A stretch of DNA of 64,000 nucleotides, taken from assembly GCF_030812415.1 (NCBI RefSeq), contig NZ_JAUSST010000003.1, forward strand, positions 434,001-498,000, in the 5' to 3' direction. The notes below the pieces were generated by a model. It saw only the letters and a program-made list of their open reading frames with translations, was not told the DNA's origin and did no database searches. The position numbers and the translations under genes were made by a program. Shown piece by piece: positions 9,403-19,066 of this stretch. This DNA is from Paenibacillus harenae (GTDB lineage Bacteria > Bacillota > Bacilli > Paenibacillales > Paenibacillaceae). Numbering within the stretch: position 1 is the stretch's first letter; the number at the start of each line of letters is the position of its first letter.

Positions 9403-10428
9403 ATGAGAAATAGACTTCTGCAGCTTATCGGGATAATCGTCGTCTTGGTTATAACGGCGGCATGCACGGCATATTCGGATAGCGGCTATGAAGTCGTGTA
9501 TTCACTGGAATCCCAGCACCGCCAAGATGCAATTGATCTAAAGGGGGAACTTCATGAGGAGCGGCCTACAATTGCGATGGTTGCCAAGAGCGCCAGTCCA
9601 TATTTTTCATACGCGGAAGAAGGGGCCAGGGAGGCGGCAAGGCAAGCAGGCATTGAGGTTACGTTCGAAAGTCCGAGGATGCCCGGGGCCGAGCAGCAGA
9701 TCGAAGTGGTGGAGCAATTAATCCGGAAGGATGTCGACGTTATCGCGATCTCGGCAATCGATCCCGAGAAGCTTATTCCCATGCTTGTGAAAGCTCGGAA
9801 TCAAGGAATACGGGTGATCACATGGGATTCGGATACGATGCTGAAGGGCAGGGAGTTTTTCGTTAACCAGGTTGAAACGGAAGTGCTGGGCAGACATCTG
9901 ATGGATAACATGGCACAGGCGATGGGCGAGAAAGGCAAGTTTGTCGTCCTTGGCGAATCGCGCACCGATGCGTATGCCAGCGAGTTGCTAAAATGGATTC
10001 AAACGCAATGCGACGAGAATTATCCCCATATGATGCTCGATGAGCATGCGGGAGACATAAAGGGCTTGCTTGGGAACAGGGCCGATATCGGAGGCATTCT
10101 TGAACTTCATTCGATCGATCACGCGACTGCGGCGGAGGCGGTCAAGGAAGCGGGTCAATCCGGCAAGGTGAAAGTAACCGGACTGTACGCACCGTCGATG
10201 ATTAGGAATTACTTGCATGACGGCTTGGTTCAGAAAGCGACGTTGTGGAGTCCCAAGAAGCTAGGCTATGTTACGGTGATGCTCGCGAACGATCTGCTGA
10301 GCGGCCGGTATCCGACAGACGGTCAGGATGTTCCGGGCGCGGGCAGCATACGCATGCTTGGCAATACGGTTATTATGGATGAGCCGATTGATTTTACCCG
10401 GGAGAATGTGGATCAATATGATTTTTAA
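9403..10428 (+). CDS. Sugar-binding lipoprotein of a three-component sensor (RbsB-like)
   Basis: Periplasmic-binding-protein type I lipoprotein (Peripl_BP_4 family), 341 aa, with a signal peptide and lipobox ending ITAAC. The binding-protein core starts near residue 62 (TIAMVAKSASPYFSYAEEG) and carries family motifs such as VDVIAISAIDPEKL and VITWDSD. It has no permease partner next to it. Instead its 3' end overlaps the start of a YesM-like kinase gene. In clostridia the comparable XylFII-LytS pair uses such a protein as the extracellular sensor of the kinase. I infer the same role here, with rhamnose or a pectin sugar as ligand because rhaM follows in the operon. Confidence 0.85.
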   Translation: MRNRLLQLIGIIVVLVITAACTAYSDSGYEVVYSLESQHRQDAIDLKGELHEERPTIAMVAKSASPYFSYAEEGAREAARQAGIEVTFESPRMPGAEQQIEVVEQLIRKDVDVIAISAIDPEKLIPMLVKARNQGIRVITWDSDTMLKGREFFVNQVETEVLGRHLMDNMAQAMGEKGKFVVLGESRTDAYASELLKWIQTQCDENYPHMMLDEHAGDIKGLLGNRADIGGILELHSIDHATAAEAVKEAGQSGKVKVTGLYAPSMIRNYLHDGLVQKATLWSPKKLGYVTVMLANDLLSGRYPTDGQDVPGAGSIRMLGNTVIMDEPIDFTRENVDQYDF

Positions 10429-12253
10429 GAGGATGAGAAAGATCCGCGTTCGCGAGCTTAGGTTAAGCTCCAAGCTTGCGATAACCTATGTTCTGCTAAC
10501 GGTCGTACCCATCGCGCTGATTGGTCTTTACTCGTATTCGCAGTATAACAAGTCCGTCCAAGACCCGCTAGGTGAATATATGCCCAAATTCCTGAATCAG
10601 GCGAACAACGATATCGAGCAGCATTTTCAACGACTAAGCGAACTATCGGAATTGGTATGGAGATCCGAGCATGTGCTCTCGATATTGCGACGGGAAACTA
10701 AATCGGATCGGACGGCGCTGGAGAAGGATGCCGCTTATATCAATGATTTCTTAAGCGAGACTTATGTGAACGGCAGCAACCCGGATGTGCTTGGCGTGTA
10801 CGTGCTATCGGGCGACCAGCTCTATTACAGCTCCAGATGGGTATTCCAAGAGCAAGATTGGAAATGGCAGCTTAGAAGATACGGCGGTTCGGAGCCGGCG
10901 CAGTGGGAAGCAAGGCTTATTCAACAAGGCGAAGCGAAGCTTCGCTTCGCCAACAATATACCGTACGTCCTCATTAAGAAGCAGTTGTACGATACCGATA
11001 ACCGCAAGCTGCTGGGGAGCATGTTCATCGCCATCGACCTTGCGTTCATTGAACGAATCTTCCGCAATATCGAGCCCGAGGACGAGGGCCGGATGTGGCT
11101 TATGAGCGAATCGGGAATGATCGTGTACCATGCGAATTCCGAATTAATCGGAACGGTCGATGCCAATAAGAAGTTTTATCCGCTTCTGAACGGCAGCTTC
11201 CGAACGACGGGCTCCGACAACCCGGCCATGATTAGCTTGAACCAATCGTCGAGAGGCCTTATTTTAGCCCACAGCATTCCGCTTAAGAAGCTGACGGGCG
11301 AAGTCGATGCAGCCGGAAGGATGATCGCCTTTGCCCTGCTTGGCATCTTTCTCCTTACGATCATCGTCTTCGTGTACTTCTCTTGGAAGTTCATCCAACC
11401 GCTTAAGCGGCTTAGCGGGATGATGAAGAACGTGGAGATGGGCAAGTTCCAAGTCAATTACGACTTGCAGAGCAGGGACGAGATCGGCACGCTGGCGACG
11501 AGCCTGAACTCGATGATCGCGACGATCCGGGACCTGATTCAGAAAAACTATCAAATCGAGATCCGCCAGAAGGAAGCCGAATTGTATGCCCTGCAATCGC
11601 AGATCAATCCCCACTTTATGTACAATACGCTTGAGACGATCGGCATGGCCGTAGAGGAAGGGGAGACCGAGGCGGTCGTCGATATGGTTACGCTGCTAGG
11701 CCGCATGCTTCGTTTCTCCGTCAGCAACCTAAGCAGATCGGTTACGATTGCGGAAGAGGTTCAGCATGTGAAGGATTACTTGACGATCCAGAAGTTCAGA
11801 TTCGAGGATCGGCTTGCGTTCGAGATCGTCGATCAGCGGGCAGGAGACTTGCAAAACCTGTATTCGCCCAAATTCATCCTTCAGCCGGTCGTGGAGAACG
11901 CGATCAAGCACGGATTGGAAAAGCGGAGAAAGCTCGAAATCCAAATTTCCATCGGGCAGGAGTTCGGCGCGCGGTCCGGTCAAGTGGAAATGGTATTCCG
12001 AATTCGGGACAATGGCCCGGGCATATCGACGGAGAGGCTTGCCGAATTGGAGAAGCTGCTCCAAAACGAATCGTTCCAGCACAAAAGCTCGCAATTCGGT
12101 TTAAGCAACGTGAATGCGAGAATCAAAATGATGCACGGTTCGGAATACGGCCTGCAATTGCATAGTATTGAAGGACTGGGGACAGAGGTCAGCATACGCA
12201 TACCGATTAACGCGCAGCCGTACGAGAACGAACAAAACGAGCTTCAGGGGTGA
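10418..12253 (+). CDS. YesM/LytS-type sensor histidine kinase of the three-component system
   Basis: 611 aa from the ATG at 10418, which overlaps the lipoprotein gene by 11 nt. Another in-frame ATG at 10406 lies too close to the GGGAG site. Membrane helix at about 25-45, extracellular region to about 300 and second helix near 305-330. HAMP follows, then His_kinase with H399 in the SQINPHFMYN motif, and HATPase_c with N-box QPVVENAIKHGLEKR and G-box FGLSNVNARIK. Expected to sense the ligand-bound lipoprotein outside the cell and phosphorylate the response regulator that follows 8 nt later. Confidence 0.92.
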   Translation: MIFKRMRKIRVRELRLSSKLAITYVLLTVVPIALIGLYSYSQYNKSVQDPLGEYMPKFLNQANNDIEQHFQRLSELSELVWRSEHVLSILRRETKSDRTALEKDAAYINDFLSETYVNGSNPDVLGVYVLSGDQLYYSSRWVFQEQDWKWQLRRYGGSEPAQWEARLIQQGEAKLRFANNIPYVLIKKQLYDTDNRKLLGSMFIAIDLAFIERIFRNIEPEDEGRMWLMSESGMIVYHANSELIGTVDANKKFYPLLNGSFRTTGSDNPAMISLNQSSRGLILAHSIPLKKLTGEVDAAGRMIAFALLGIFLLTIIVFVYFSWKFIQPLKRLSGMMKNVEMGKFQVNYDLQSRDEIGTLATSLNSMIATIRDLIQKNYQIEIRQKEAELYALQSQINPHFMYNTLETIGMAVEEGETEAVVDMVTLLGRMLRFSVSNLSRSVTIAEEVQHVKDYLTIQKFRFEDRLAFEIVDQRAGDLQNLYSPKFILQPVVENAIKHGLEKRRKLEIQISIGQEFGARSGQVEMVFRIRDNGPGISTERLAELEKLLQNESFQHKSSQFGLSNVNARIKMMHGSEYGLQLHSIEGLGTEVSIRIPINAQPYENEQNELQG

Positions 12254-12261
12254 GGTGAACA

Positions 12262-13923
12262 ATGGGAACGATCAGGACGTTAATCGTTGACGATGAACCT
12301 CGTATTCGCAGAGGAATCGAGCGGCATGTCCAGTCTCTTGGAGAAGGCTGGGAGGTCGTAGCGACGGCGGGAGACGGGCGCGAAGCGCTTCAACTGCTGC
12401 AAGAGCATAACGGGAATGTCGATCTGTTGATTACCGACGTCAAGATGCCGGAAATGGATGGGCTTACTTTAATCAAAGAGGCGAAGAAGCTGTACGCGAT
12501 CTACCCTCTCCTTATTAGCGGCTTTGACGACTTTATTTACTTGCAGACGGCCTTGAGGGAAGGGGCGCTCGATTATATTTTGAAGCCGCTTGACCGGGAG
12601 CAATTTCGGAATCGGATGCTGGAACTGCGAGACGTCATCGCCCAGGATCGTCATCGCCGCTTGACGCGAAGCGAGATGGAGCGGGATACGGAGAAACTGA
12701 GCAGAGCGCGCCAGATTCAGACGTTAAGCTATATTACGTCGACGGATATTAATATAACGAATCTCGGCTGCTGGGTCGATGAATTCCCCCGAGGCAAATA
12801 TATGCTCCAACTGGTACGGCTTGATACGTTGCCCGTGAAGACGAGAGCCTACACCGCCAAAGACTGGAAAGCTTATTTCTACGCGCTCGAAAATATTTTA
12901 TCCGAAGTCGTCGATTCCGAGCTGTCTCACTCCGGTAGAACGGGCTGGTGCTTCTTCGGCGGGGAGTCGGACTTCTGGGTGCTGATGCATGGGGCGCAGG
13001 ACGATGAGCAGTTTGAGGATATAGCTTACCGATTAGCCGAGAAGGTACGGACCTCGATTCGATCGTACACCCCCTTCACGGTATCGATCGCTTATGGACA
13101 TACGATCGAGGAGCTATATTTGCTTCCGGAGGCTAAGCGCCAATCGCTCGCGCGAATGAATTACCGATATGTCCGCGGCGGCAACCGAATATTCCATGCG
13201 GCGGAACGCCTCGAGGAAGGAGACTCCGATCTGCTGGGGAAGGAAGCGGCTATTCTCTCCCAGATGCTGAAGCGGGCGGTAGATCAAGCGAACGAGGCTG
13301 ACGCGTTGAAAGTTTGCAAACGATTTTTCGAGCTAATCGAACAGATGGAGAGCCCTTCCCGCATCCAATCGGCAGCGTTGAACGCGGTCATATTGATCCA
13401 TTCGGCCCAACTGGAGAATACGCGAGGCCTTTCGGATGGGATATCGATCATGGACGAAATTCAGAAGGTGAAGCGGGCGGCCAGTCTTCAAGAGCTGAGA
13501 TCCTGCATCTTGCGCTTAGCCGAATACGTCATTCACGATATTATCAAGTCACGACAGTCCAGCAACGTCAAGCTGATCGAGCAAGCAAAGCGATGGATTG
13601 CCGATCATAGGGCTGAAGACGTCACGATCAAGAAGATTGCGGATCATGTCTATATGAATCCGACTTATTTCAGCGAATATTTCAAAATGCAGACCGGGGA
13701 GACCGTACTTGATTACCTCACGCGGCTTCGCATCGAACTGGCGAAGGAACTGCTCCGGGACACTCGCCTGAAGCTGCACGATATATGCGGCAAAGTCGGC
13801 TATCAAGACGTCAAATATTTCAGCAAGCTGTTCAAGCTCAAGCTGGGGATGACCCCATCCCAGTATAGGGAATCTACCAATAGCGATCCGAAGGGAGCAG
13901 GAAAAGATGACGACGAGCAATAA
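12262..13923 (+). CDS. YesN-type response regulator of the three-component system
   Basis: 553 aa. REC domain at residues 1-125 with D10/D11, phosphoacceptor D59 in LLITDVKMPEMDG and K108 in ILKPL. A long middle region is followed by an AraC-type DNA-binding domain at about 440-540 (IKKIADHVYMNPTYFSEYFK and VGYQDVKYFSKLFKLKLG). It overlaps the downstream rhaM gene by 17 nt. Likely targets are the pectinase and rhamnose-type importer genes that follow. Confidence 0.93.
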   Translation: MGTIRTLIVDDEPRIRRGIERHVQSLGEGWEVVATAGDGREALQLLQEHNGNVDLLITDVKMPEMDGLTLIKEAKKLYAIYPLLISGFDDFIYLQTALREGALDYILKPLDREQFRNRMLELRDVIAQDRHRRLTRSEMERDTEKLSRARQIQTLSYITSTDINITNLGCWVDEFPRGKYMLQLVRLDTLPVKTRAYTAKDWKAYFYALENILSEVVDSELSHSGRTGWCFFGGESDFWVLMHGAQDDEQFEDIAYRLAEKVRTSIRSYTPFTVSIAYGHTIEELYLLPEAKRQSLARMNYRYVRGGNRIFHAAERLEEGDSDLLGKEAAILSQMLKRAVDQANEADALKVCKRFFELIEQMESPSRIQSAALNAVILIHSAQLENTRGLSDGISIMDEIQKVKRAASLQELRSCILRLAEYVIHDIIKSRQSSNVKLIEQAKRWIADHRAEDVTIKKIADHVYMNPTYFSEYFKMQTGETVLDYLTRLRIELAKELLRDTRLKLHDICGKVGYQDVKYFSKLFKLKLGMTPSQYRESTNSDPKGAGKDDDEQ

Positions 13924-14233
13924 GTTCGCATGGACATGGAAGATCAAAGAGGAATGCTTGGAGGAATACGTGAGGATGCATCTAGATCCTTGGCCGGAAA
14001 TTATGAGCGAGCATTCGCGGGCAGGCATACGGAATTATTCGATCTTCCAGAATGGCAACCAGTTCTTCTATTGCTTCGAATGTGACGACGTGGAAGAGGC
14101 TTTCCGGCTCATCGCGGAGAGCGAGGCATGCAATCGCTGGAACGCGATTACGTCGACGATGGTCGAGGGGTCGTTTGACTTTAGTGAGGCAGAGCCGATT
14201 AGGCCGCTTCGCGAAGTGTTTTATTTGAAATAA
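13907..14233 (+). CDS. rhaM: L-rhamnose mutarotase
   Basis: Interconverts alpha- and beta-L-rhamnose after uptake. 108 aa, full length for the RhaM/YulD family (about 104 aa). The signature order is present: FAWTWKIKEECLEEYVRMH near the N-terminus, WPEIM, an aromatic cluster IRNYSIFQNGNQFFYCFECDD, and a conserved C-terminal LREVFYL. Ribosome site AAGGGAGCAGG; the start overlaps the regulator gene by 17 nt. No rhaA, rhaB or rhaD is in the window, so the catabolic genes must be elsewhere. It is strong evidence that the surrounding island handles rhamnose, as in rhamnogalacturonan. Confidence 0.93.
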   Translation: MTTSNKFAWTWKIKEECLEEYVRMHLDPWPEIMSEHSRAGIRNYSIFQNGNQFFYCFECDDVEEAFRLIAESEACNRWNAITSTMVEGSFDFSEAEPIRPLREVFYLK

Positions 14234-14251
14234 ACCTAGGTTCCTATAAGA

Positions 14252-14293
14252 AGATAATCTCTGTGTTGGATTAACAGGGGTTATCTTTTTTTT
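14252..14293 (+). terminator. Terminator after rhaM
   Basis: AGATAATCTCTG at 14252-14263 pairs with CAGGGGTTATCT at 14275-14286 (G-T pairs included), followed by a run of eight T. Confidence 0.85.
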
Positions 14294-14378
14294 ATTCCAG
14301 TGTATCTTAGTCCAAAGTGCCTGATATCTAACAAGATGATTATAGCTGATATAGCAATCGGCCCCCATAATAGGTGAT

Positions 14379-14393
14379 GTAATGCGCTTTCAA
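14379..14393 (-). promoter_or_regulatory. cre-like site before the pectinase gene
   Basis: On the minus strand the sequence reads TTGAAAGCGCATTAC, matching the alternative cre consensus WTGAAARCGYTTWNN with one mismatch. It lies 34 nt before the pectinase start codon. CcpA control is an inference. Confidence 0.4.
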
Positions 14394-14426
14394 TAATAGT
14401 CGGGGAAAAGGGAGGATTAATCATTT

Positions 14427-17258
14427 ATGATTAAAGTTATGCGTATCATGCTGTGTCTGATGCTACTGGCTTCCGTTGTGCCATTGGTTGGCACGACCCA
14501 GGCCCAGGGAGCCGATTTGTTGAACGATGACTTTGAGAACAGCATGCTGGGAGTGATTCCTGCCGGATATTCATCACTTCTTGAACAGTCCAATATTAAT
14601 AACTTGACTGTCGTCAATACGAAAGACGCGGCATCAAGAACGAACAGCTGGTATACGCCTGACGAAGTCCCGCCTGCTTCCAATATATCGCCGGCAATCC
14701 AAGGGAATTCGACCAACGTATTATGGATTAATGATAATGCGAATGCGGGACGAAGAGGAAGCATGGTCTATGCCTTCGCCCCAATTACGGGCAACAAAGG
14801 CATCACCGCGGAATTAAGATTCATGGAGCCCAAGGTGATTGGCGATTCCTACGCATTAGAGCTGGTTGACAGCAATAATAAAACAGCGCTTTCGTTTCAT
14901 ATCGCTTCCGCTCCCGAACCAATAGCCGCGAACATATGGTACACCGTAAAGTATGTGGCCGATGTGGGAGCGAATGCGGCAGATTATTATTTTAACGGGA
15001 AATACATGGGGAACGTCAAATTTAATAATCCGGTAACGGATATCAAGCAAATTCAAGCCAGAACGGCCGGTTCCTCCATAGGCGGCATGTATGTGGACGA
15101 CATTAAAGTCTATGAACATATCGCGATTACTCCGCAAAATCTCACGGCAGAGGGTGCCGACAACAAGGCGGAATTGAATTGGAATGCGCCAAGCGGAGGC
15201 GTTGATTCCTATAATGTTTATAGAAGCTCTGCTCCTGACGGTAACTACGAGCTGGTTGCCGGTGCGGTACCGACAAACGCGTATACCGATACCGGATTGA
15301 CTAACGACATCAATTATTACTACAGGGTAACGGCAGTAAACGCGAACGGAGAGAGCGATTATTCGAATGAAGCGGTTGCCTTGCCGAACGACGTAGCCCC
15401 TCCTTCTGCCGACATTACCGGTCTCAAGGCGATCGTCAGAGATGGGCAGCTGACCGTTGCTTGGGATGCTGTACCCGAAGCAACGTTTTACACGCTGGAA
15501 AGAAGCACGAATCCGAATGGTCCTTTTATCCCGCTCGCGATGAACGGATCGCAGAAGTTAAAAGCCGCTTCCTATCTGGATACGAACTTAAGATTGGACA
15601 CGGAATACTATTATTTGCTTACCGCAGGCAATGTCGGGGGACTCGGTTCTCATGATTTGCTTCGGAAGGTATCCCCCGCCGTACCGTTAGGCGCACCGAT
15701 TATCGTAAGCGCGGAACCCGGAAACAACAAGGTGGATATTAACTGGACTTCCGTTGCAAAGGCAGCCCAATACGAGATAGGCAGAAGCACAGTGAACGGA
15801 GGGCCTTATTCATTCTTAGGAGCTGTAGACGGTACAAGCTTCACGGATACAACAGCCGTTAATGGCACTGCATACTATTATGTGGTTACAGCGGGCAATC
15901 ATGTCCAAGAAAGTATGATTTCCAATCAGCAAAAAGCCAGGCCGTATGCATCCGCGGTCGGTTCGCCTGCTATGCCGACAGGCTTCAATGCAGTCGCTGA
16001 AGAGGGCAGCGTTAGTCTTTCTTGGGATGCGGGAGAAGGCGCGGCTTCGTATAACGTGAAGAGAGCAGCCGTAAGCGGCGGACCGTTTGCGACTATCGCT
16101 TCAACCACCGAACTATCGTTTTTTGATGCAAGCGTAACAAACGGAACGACCTATTATTATGCAGTTTCTGCGGTGAATGCAAATGGCGAAGGTCCGGATA
16201 CGGATGAACGGATTGTACTTCCGGCCAAAGTTCTGACCGTCGATAAAAATGCCGCATCGGATGGGGTAAAAGTATTCAACACCGTTCAAAGCGCTGTTGA
16301 TGCGATCCCGACGAATAATACGGAAAGAACGATCGTATATGTCACTCCCGGGACCTATATCGAGAAGGTTAAAATAAACCGACCATACGTAAGTCTTGTC
16401 GGCGCGGGCATGGATGAAACAACGATAGTCTACGGGGATTACGCGGGAACAGCATCGACGCAAGGCCAGCCCGGCCATACGGGAAGCACGTTTCTAAGCC
16501 AAACGGTTGAAGTCACTGCGGATTATTTCACCGCAGCCCACTTGACGATAGAGAATAGCGCCGGACCGCGTTCCGAGGTTGCGCAGGCAGTCGCCTTATC
16601 TCTTAAAAGCGATATGGCGGTATTCGAGTCGGTCAAATTGAAGGGGTATCAGGACACTTTGTATAATGGCTTAAATGCCAAGAGTCAAGGAAGACATTAT
16701 TTCCACAACAGTATTATTCAGGGCGATGTCGACTTTATATTCGGAGAAGCTCCGGCCGTAGTTATGGATAATGTGAAGATGGTTCTTGTCAGTCAAACGG
16801 GCGGCGGAGGACATATCACGGCAGGAGCGCAGAGAAATACGACGGATAAGGGATATGTGTTCTTGAATTCCCGAATCGTGGACGATCCGTCCGCCGAAGG
16901 GACATACGATCTAGGGCGTCCTTGGAAGGATCATGCAAGGGTCAGCTTTATCAACACTTTGATTGACTCCAATCGTTTCCTTCCGGCTGGCTGGGTTGCC
17001 GCCTGTGCAGGAAGCTGCAAGACAAGCCATTTTTCGGAGTATAACAGCTATGGTCCAGGCGCGAATGCAGCCGCGCGTCAAATTTCCACCCAACTGACGG
17101 GACAAGAAGCAAGCGTGACTATACCGCGAATTTTCGACGGTTGGGATCCGTCCATTCCGGTCATCATGCCGAAAGTGAAGCAAATGCGGAAGTGTTGGCA
17201 ACATCCTCCGGCTTCGATAAGAATAGCGCGAATCGAGCGGATATTGATGTACTCGTAA
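14427..17258 (+). CDS. Secreted pectinesterase with FN3 repeats (5' part of a frameshifted fusion gene)
   Basis: 943 aa as read. Signal peptide at residues 1-28, a LamG-like beta-sandwich module at about 30-230, four fibronectin type III repeats at about 230-600, then a CE8 pectin methylesterase domain at about 605-905. Catalytic residues are in place: D743 in GYQDTLY, D769 in GDVDFIFG and R831 in LGRPW. It removes methyl groups from pectin outside the cell. The last about 28 residues (after IPVIMPK) are out of frame with the X2 and pectate lyase modules that continue in another frame from about 17174. I read this as one gene with a single-base loss near 17171-17174. The ribosome site GGGAGG is clear. 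Confidence 0.9.
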   Translation: MIKVMRIMLCLMLLASVVPLVGTTQAQGADLLNDDFENSMLGVIPAGYSSLLEQSNINNLTVVNTKDAASRTNSWYTPDEVPPASNISPAIQGNSTNVLWINDNANAGRRGSMVYAFAPITGNKGITAELRFMEPKVIGDSYALELVDSNNKTALSFHIASAPEPIAANIWYTVKYVADVGANAADYYFNGKYMGNVKFNNPVTDIKQIQARTAGSSIGGMYVDDIKVYEHIAITPQNLTAEGADNKAELNWNAPSGGVDSYNVYRSSAPDGNYELVAGAVPTNAYTDTGLTNDINYYYRVTAVNANGESDYSNEAVALPNDVAPPSADITGLKAIVRDGQLTVAWDAVPEATFYTLERSTNPNGPFIPLAMNGSQKLKAASYLDTNLRLDTEYYYLLTAGNVGGLGSHDLLRKVSPAVPLGAPIIVSAEPGNNKVDINWTSVAKAAQYEIGRSTVNGGPYSFLGAVDGTSFTDTTAVNGTAYYYVVTAGNHVQESMISNQQKARPYASAVGSPAMPTGFNAVAEEGSVSLSWDAGEGAASYNVKRAAVSGGPFATIASTTELSFFDASVTNGTTYYYAVSAVNANGEGPDTDERIVLPAKVLTVDKNAASDGVKVFNTVQSAVDAIPTNNTERTIVYVTPGTYIEKVKINRPYVSLVGAGMDETTIVYGDYAGTASTQGQPGHTGSTFLSQTVEVTADYFTAAHLTIENSAGPRSEVAQAVALSLKSDMAVFESVKLKGYQDTLYNGLNAKSQGRHYFHNSIIQGDVDFIFGEAPAVVMDNVKMVLVSQTGGGGHITAGAQRNTTDKGYVFLNSRIVDDPSAEGTYDLGRPWKDHARVSFINTLIDSNRFLPAGWVAACAGSCKTSHFSEYNSYGPGANAAARQISTQLTGQEASVTIPRIFDGWDPSIPVIMPKVKQMRKCWQHPPASIRIARIERILMYS

Positions 17259-18997
17259 AGAGTAATGGATATGCTTTAACGAATATAACGAATGGGACAA
17301 CTATTCTTGAGCCCTCGGATTATACCGTTACCGGCAGCGTGTATACGATTCATAAAGATTTCCTTGGCGGATTGACGGAAGGATCAACATTACTTGGCTT
17401 CGATTTTGGTTCGATTACGATTCCTTTAACCATTAGCGTGAAAGATACGTCGGGCTCCGATATCGGCAAGCAGGTTCTTGCGCCTAATGACGGCTGGGGT
17501 TCCCATACAACGGGCACTACAGGCGGCGCCGCAGCGGCGCCAGAGAATATTCATACCGTTACGAAACGAAGCGAGTTGATCCATGCGTTAGGGAATTTAA
17601 GCGCCGCTCCGAAGATCGTCTACATCGAAGGGACGATCGACATGAATGTAGATGCGGACGACAATCCGGTAGGAATGGAATATTATCAAGATCCCGCCTA
17701 TGATTTTGATGCTTATTTGGCCGCGTACGATCCTGAAGTTTGGGGCAGAACTTCCGTGCCTTCCGGGCCTTTGGAGACAGCCCGCGCCAAATCGGAGAAC
17801 AACCAGGGCAACAACATCAAAATCAATGTCGGCTCTAACACGACGATAGTCGGGTTGCCCGGCTCCCAAGCCAAGATTGTCGGCGGCAGCCTGAATCTTC
17901 AGAACGCTGACAATGTCATCATCCGGAATATTGAATTCCAGAATACGTTCGACTACTTCCCTCAGTGGGACCCGACGGACGGAGATTCGGGCAACTGGAA
18001 CTCCGCGTTCGATGCCGTGAGCATCAAAGGCTCCGCTCACGTTTGGTTCGACCATAACACCATTAACGATATTGGCGGTCTGGATGATCCGGACGATCAA
18101 TATTTTGGACGTAAGTACCAGCAGCATGACGGAGCATTGGATATTACGAACGGATCGGATTTGATCACCGTATCCTACAACTACTTCCATGATCATGATA
18201 AGACGACTCTTGTAGGCGGAAGCGACAGCTTTACCGGCGATGCCGGCAAGGAGAGAATTACATTTCACCACAACTATTATCAAAATGCGGGTCAGCGTGC
18301 TCCCCGCGTGCGGTTTGGTCAAGTCCATCTGTACAATAACTATTACGAAGGAACAACGACCCATCCGACCAACCCGTTCGGTTATGCAATAGGAGTCGGA
18401 TTTGAATCGCAGGTCTACGCTCAGAACAACTATTTCGCTAATGATGCAGGCTTGTCGCCTTCTTCGCTCATTCAAGTGCTAGGCGGAACCGCATTCACTG
18501 ACGAAGGAACCATGCTGAATGGTGAAAATGTTGATATATCCGAGAGCTACGGTACATTGCAATCTGTAAATTGGACGCCTGCACTGTACACCTCTATGGA
18601 TCGGACTGTCGATGTACCGGCTATTGTGATTGCGCAAGCGGGTGCGGAAAGGACGCAATCAGGCGATATCTATGCCCCAATTTGGAACGCCGGCAATCTG
18701 ACGGCAACGGATGTCAACAAAACGGGTATGACTTTAACCTGGACGGCGGCAACCGACAACATCGGGGTGACCGGATACAACATTTACAAGGCGGCTGACG
18801 GCACATACACGGAAATAGCCTCTTTGGGCAATGTTACAACATATAAGGTAACCGGCTTGTCTAAAGATACCGGTTACACCTTCGTGATCAGAGCAGTGGA
18901 CGCGGCAGGCAATTGGAGTGCTGATGGACCCGGCGCAACGGTGAAAACGGATCACGATAACCGGGATAACAATCCGGGTAAAGAGAAGCGGGAGTAA
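17141..18997 (+). CDS. X2 module, PL1 pectate lyase and FN3 (3' part of the frameshifted fusion gene)
   Basis: The open frame runs from 17141, but sense begins near 17174. It has no signal peptide and no ribosome site, which supports it being the continuation of the pectinesterase. Order: X2 (Ig-like, cellulosome-type) module at about 20-110 with FDKNSANRADIDV and LTFDF-like LLGFDFGS; PL1 parallel beta-helix at about 150-520 with VWFDHNTIND, VSYNYFHDHDKT and the catalytic-type RAPRVRFG motif; C-terminal FN3 at about 520-605. It cleaves polygalacturonate by beta-elimination. If the frameshift is real, the lyase would be unexported or unmade. A sequencing error in a short A-run is the main alternative. 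Confidence 0.85.
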   Translation: MGSVHSGHHAESEANAEVLATSSGFDKNSANRADIDVLVKSNGYALTNITNGTTILEPSDYTVTGSVYTIHKDFLGGLTEGSTLLGFDFGSITIPLTISVKDTSGSDIGKQVLAPNDGWGSHTTGTTGGAAAAPENIHTVTKRSELIHALGNLSAAPKIVYIEGTIDMNVDADDNPVGMEYYQDPAYDFDAYLAAYDPEVWGRTSVPSGPLETARAKSENNQGNNIKINVGSNTTIVGLPGSQAKIVGGSLNLQNADNVIIRNIEFQNTFDYFPQWDPTDGDSGNWNSAFDAVSIKGSAHVWFDHNTINDIGGLDDPDDQYFGRKYQQHDGALDITNGSDLITVSYNYFHDHDKTTLVGGSDSFTGDAGKERITFHHNYYQNAGQRAPRVRFGQVHLYNNYYEGTTTHPTNPFGYAIGVGFESQVYAQNNYFANDAGLSPSSLIQVLGGTAFTDEGTMLNGENVDISESYGTLQSVNWTPALYTSMDRTVDVPAIVIAQAGAERTQSGDIYAPIWNAGNLTATDVNKTGMTLTWTAATDNIGVTGYNIYKAADGTYTEIASLGNVTTYKVTGLSKDTGYTFVIRAVDAAGNWSADGPGATVKTDHDNRDNNPGKEKRE

Positions 18998-19033
18998 TGA
19001 ACCCTGAACCCGTAATCTAACTAAAGGGCAAAC

Positions 19034-19066
19034 AAAATGTCCACCCGAAGACGGGGTGGGCATTTT
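19034..19066 (+). terminator. Terminator after the pectate lyase
   Basis: AAAATGTCCACCC at 19034-19046 pairs with GGGTGGGCATTTT at 19054-19066 with one G-T pair. Confidence 0.75.

Noticed and set aside
17165..17185. Programmed -1 ribosomal frameshift at the pectinase junction
   Set aside because: No X-XXY-YYZ slippery heptamer in frame and slippage of AAA to GAA would mispair; a one-base loss in an A-run explains it better. Kept open only as a test in the finding.
17597..18475. Long open frame on the minus strand inside the pectate lyase region (292 codons)
   Set aside because: Low-information translation, no domain, no ribosome site; the plus strand carries clear PL1 motifs over the same bases.
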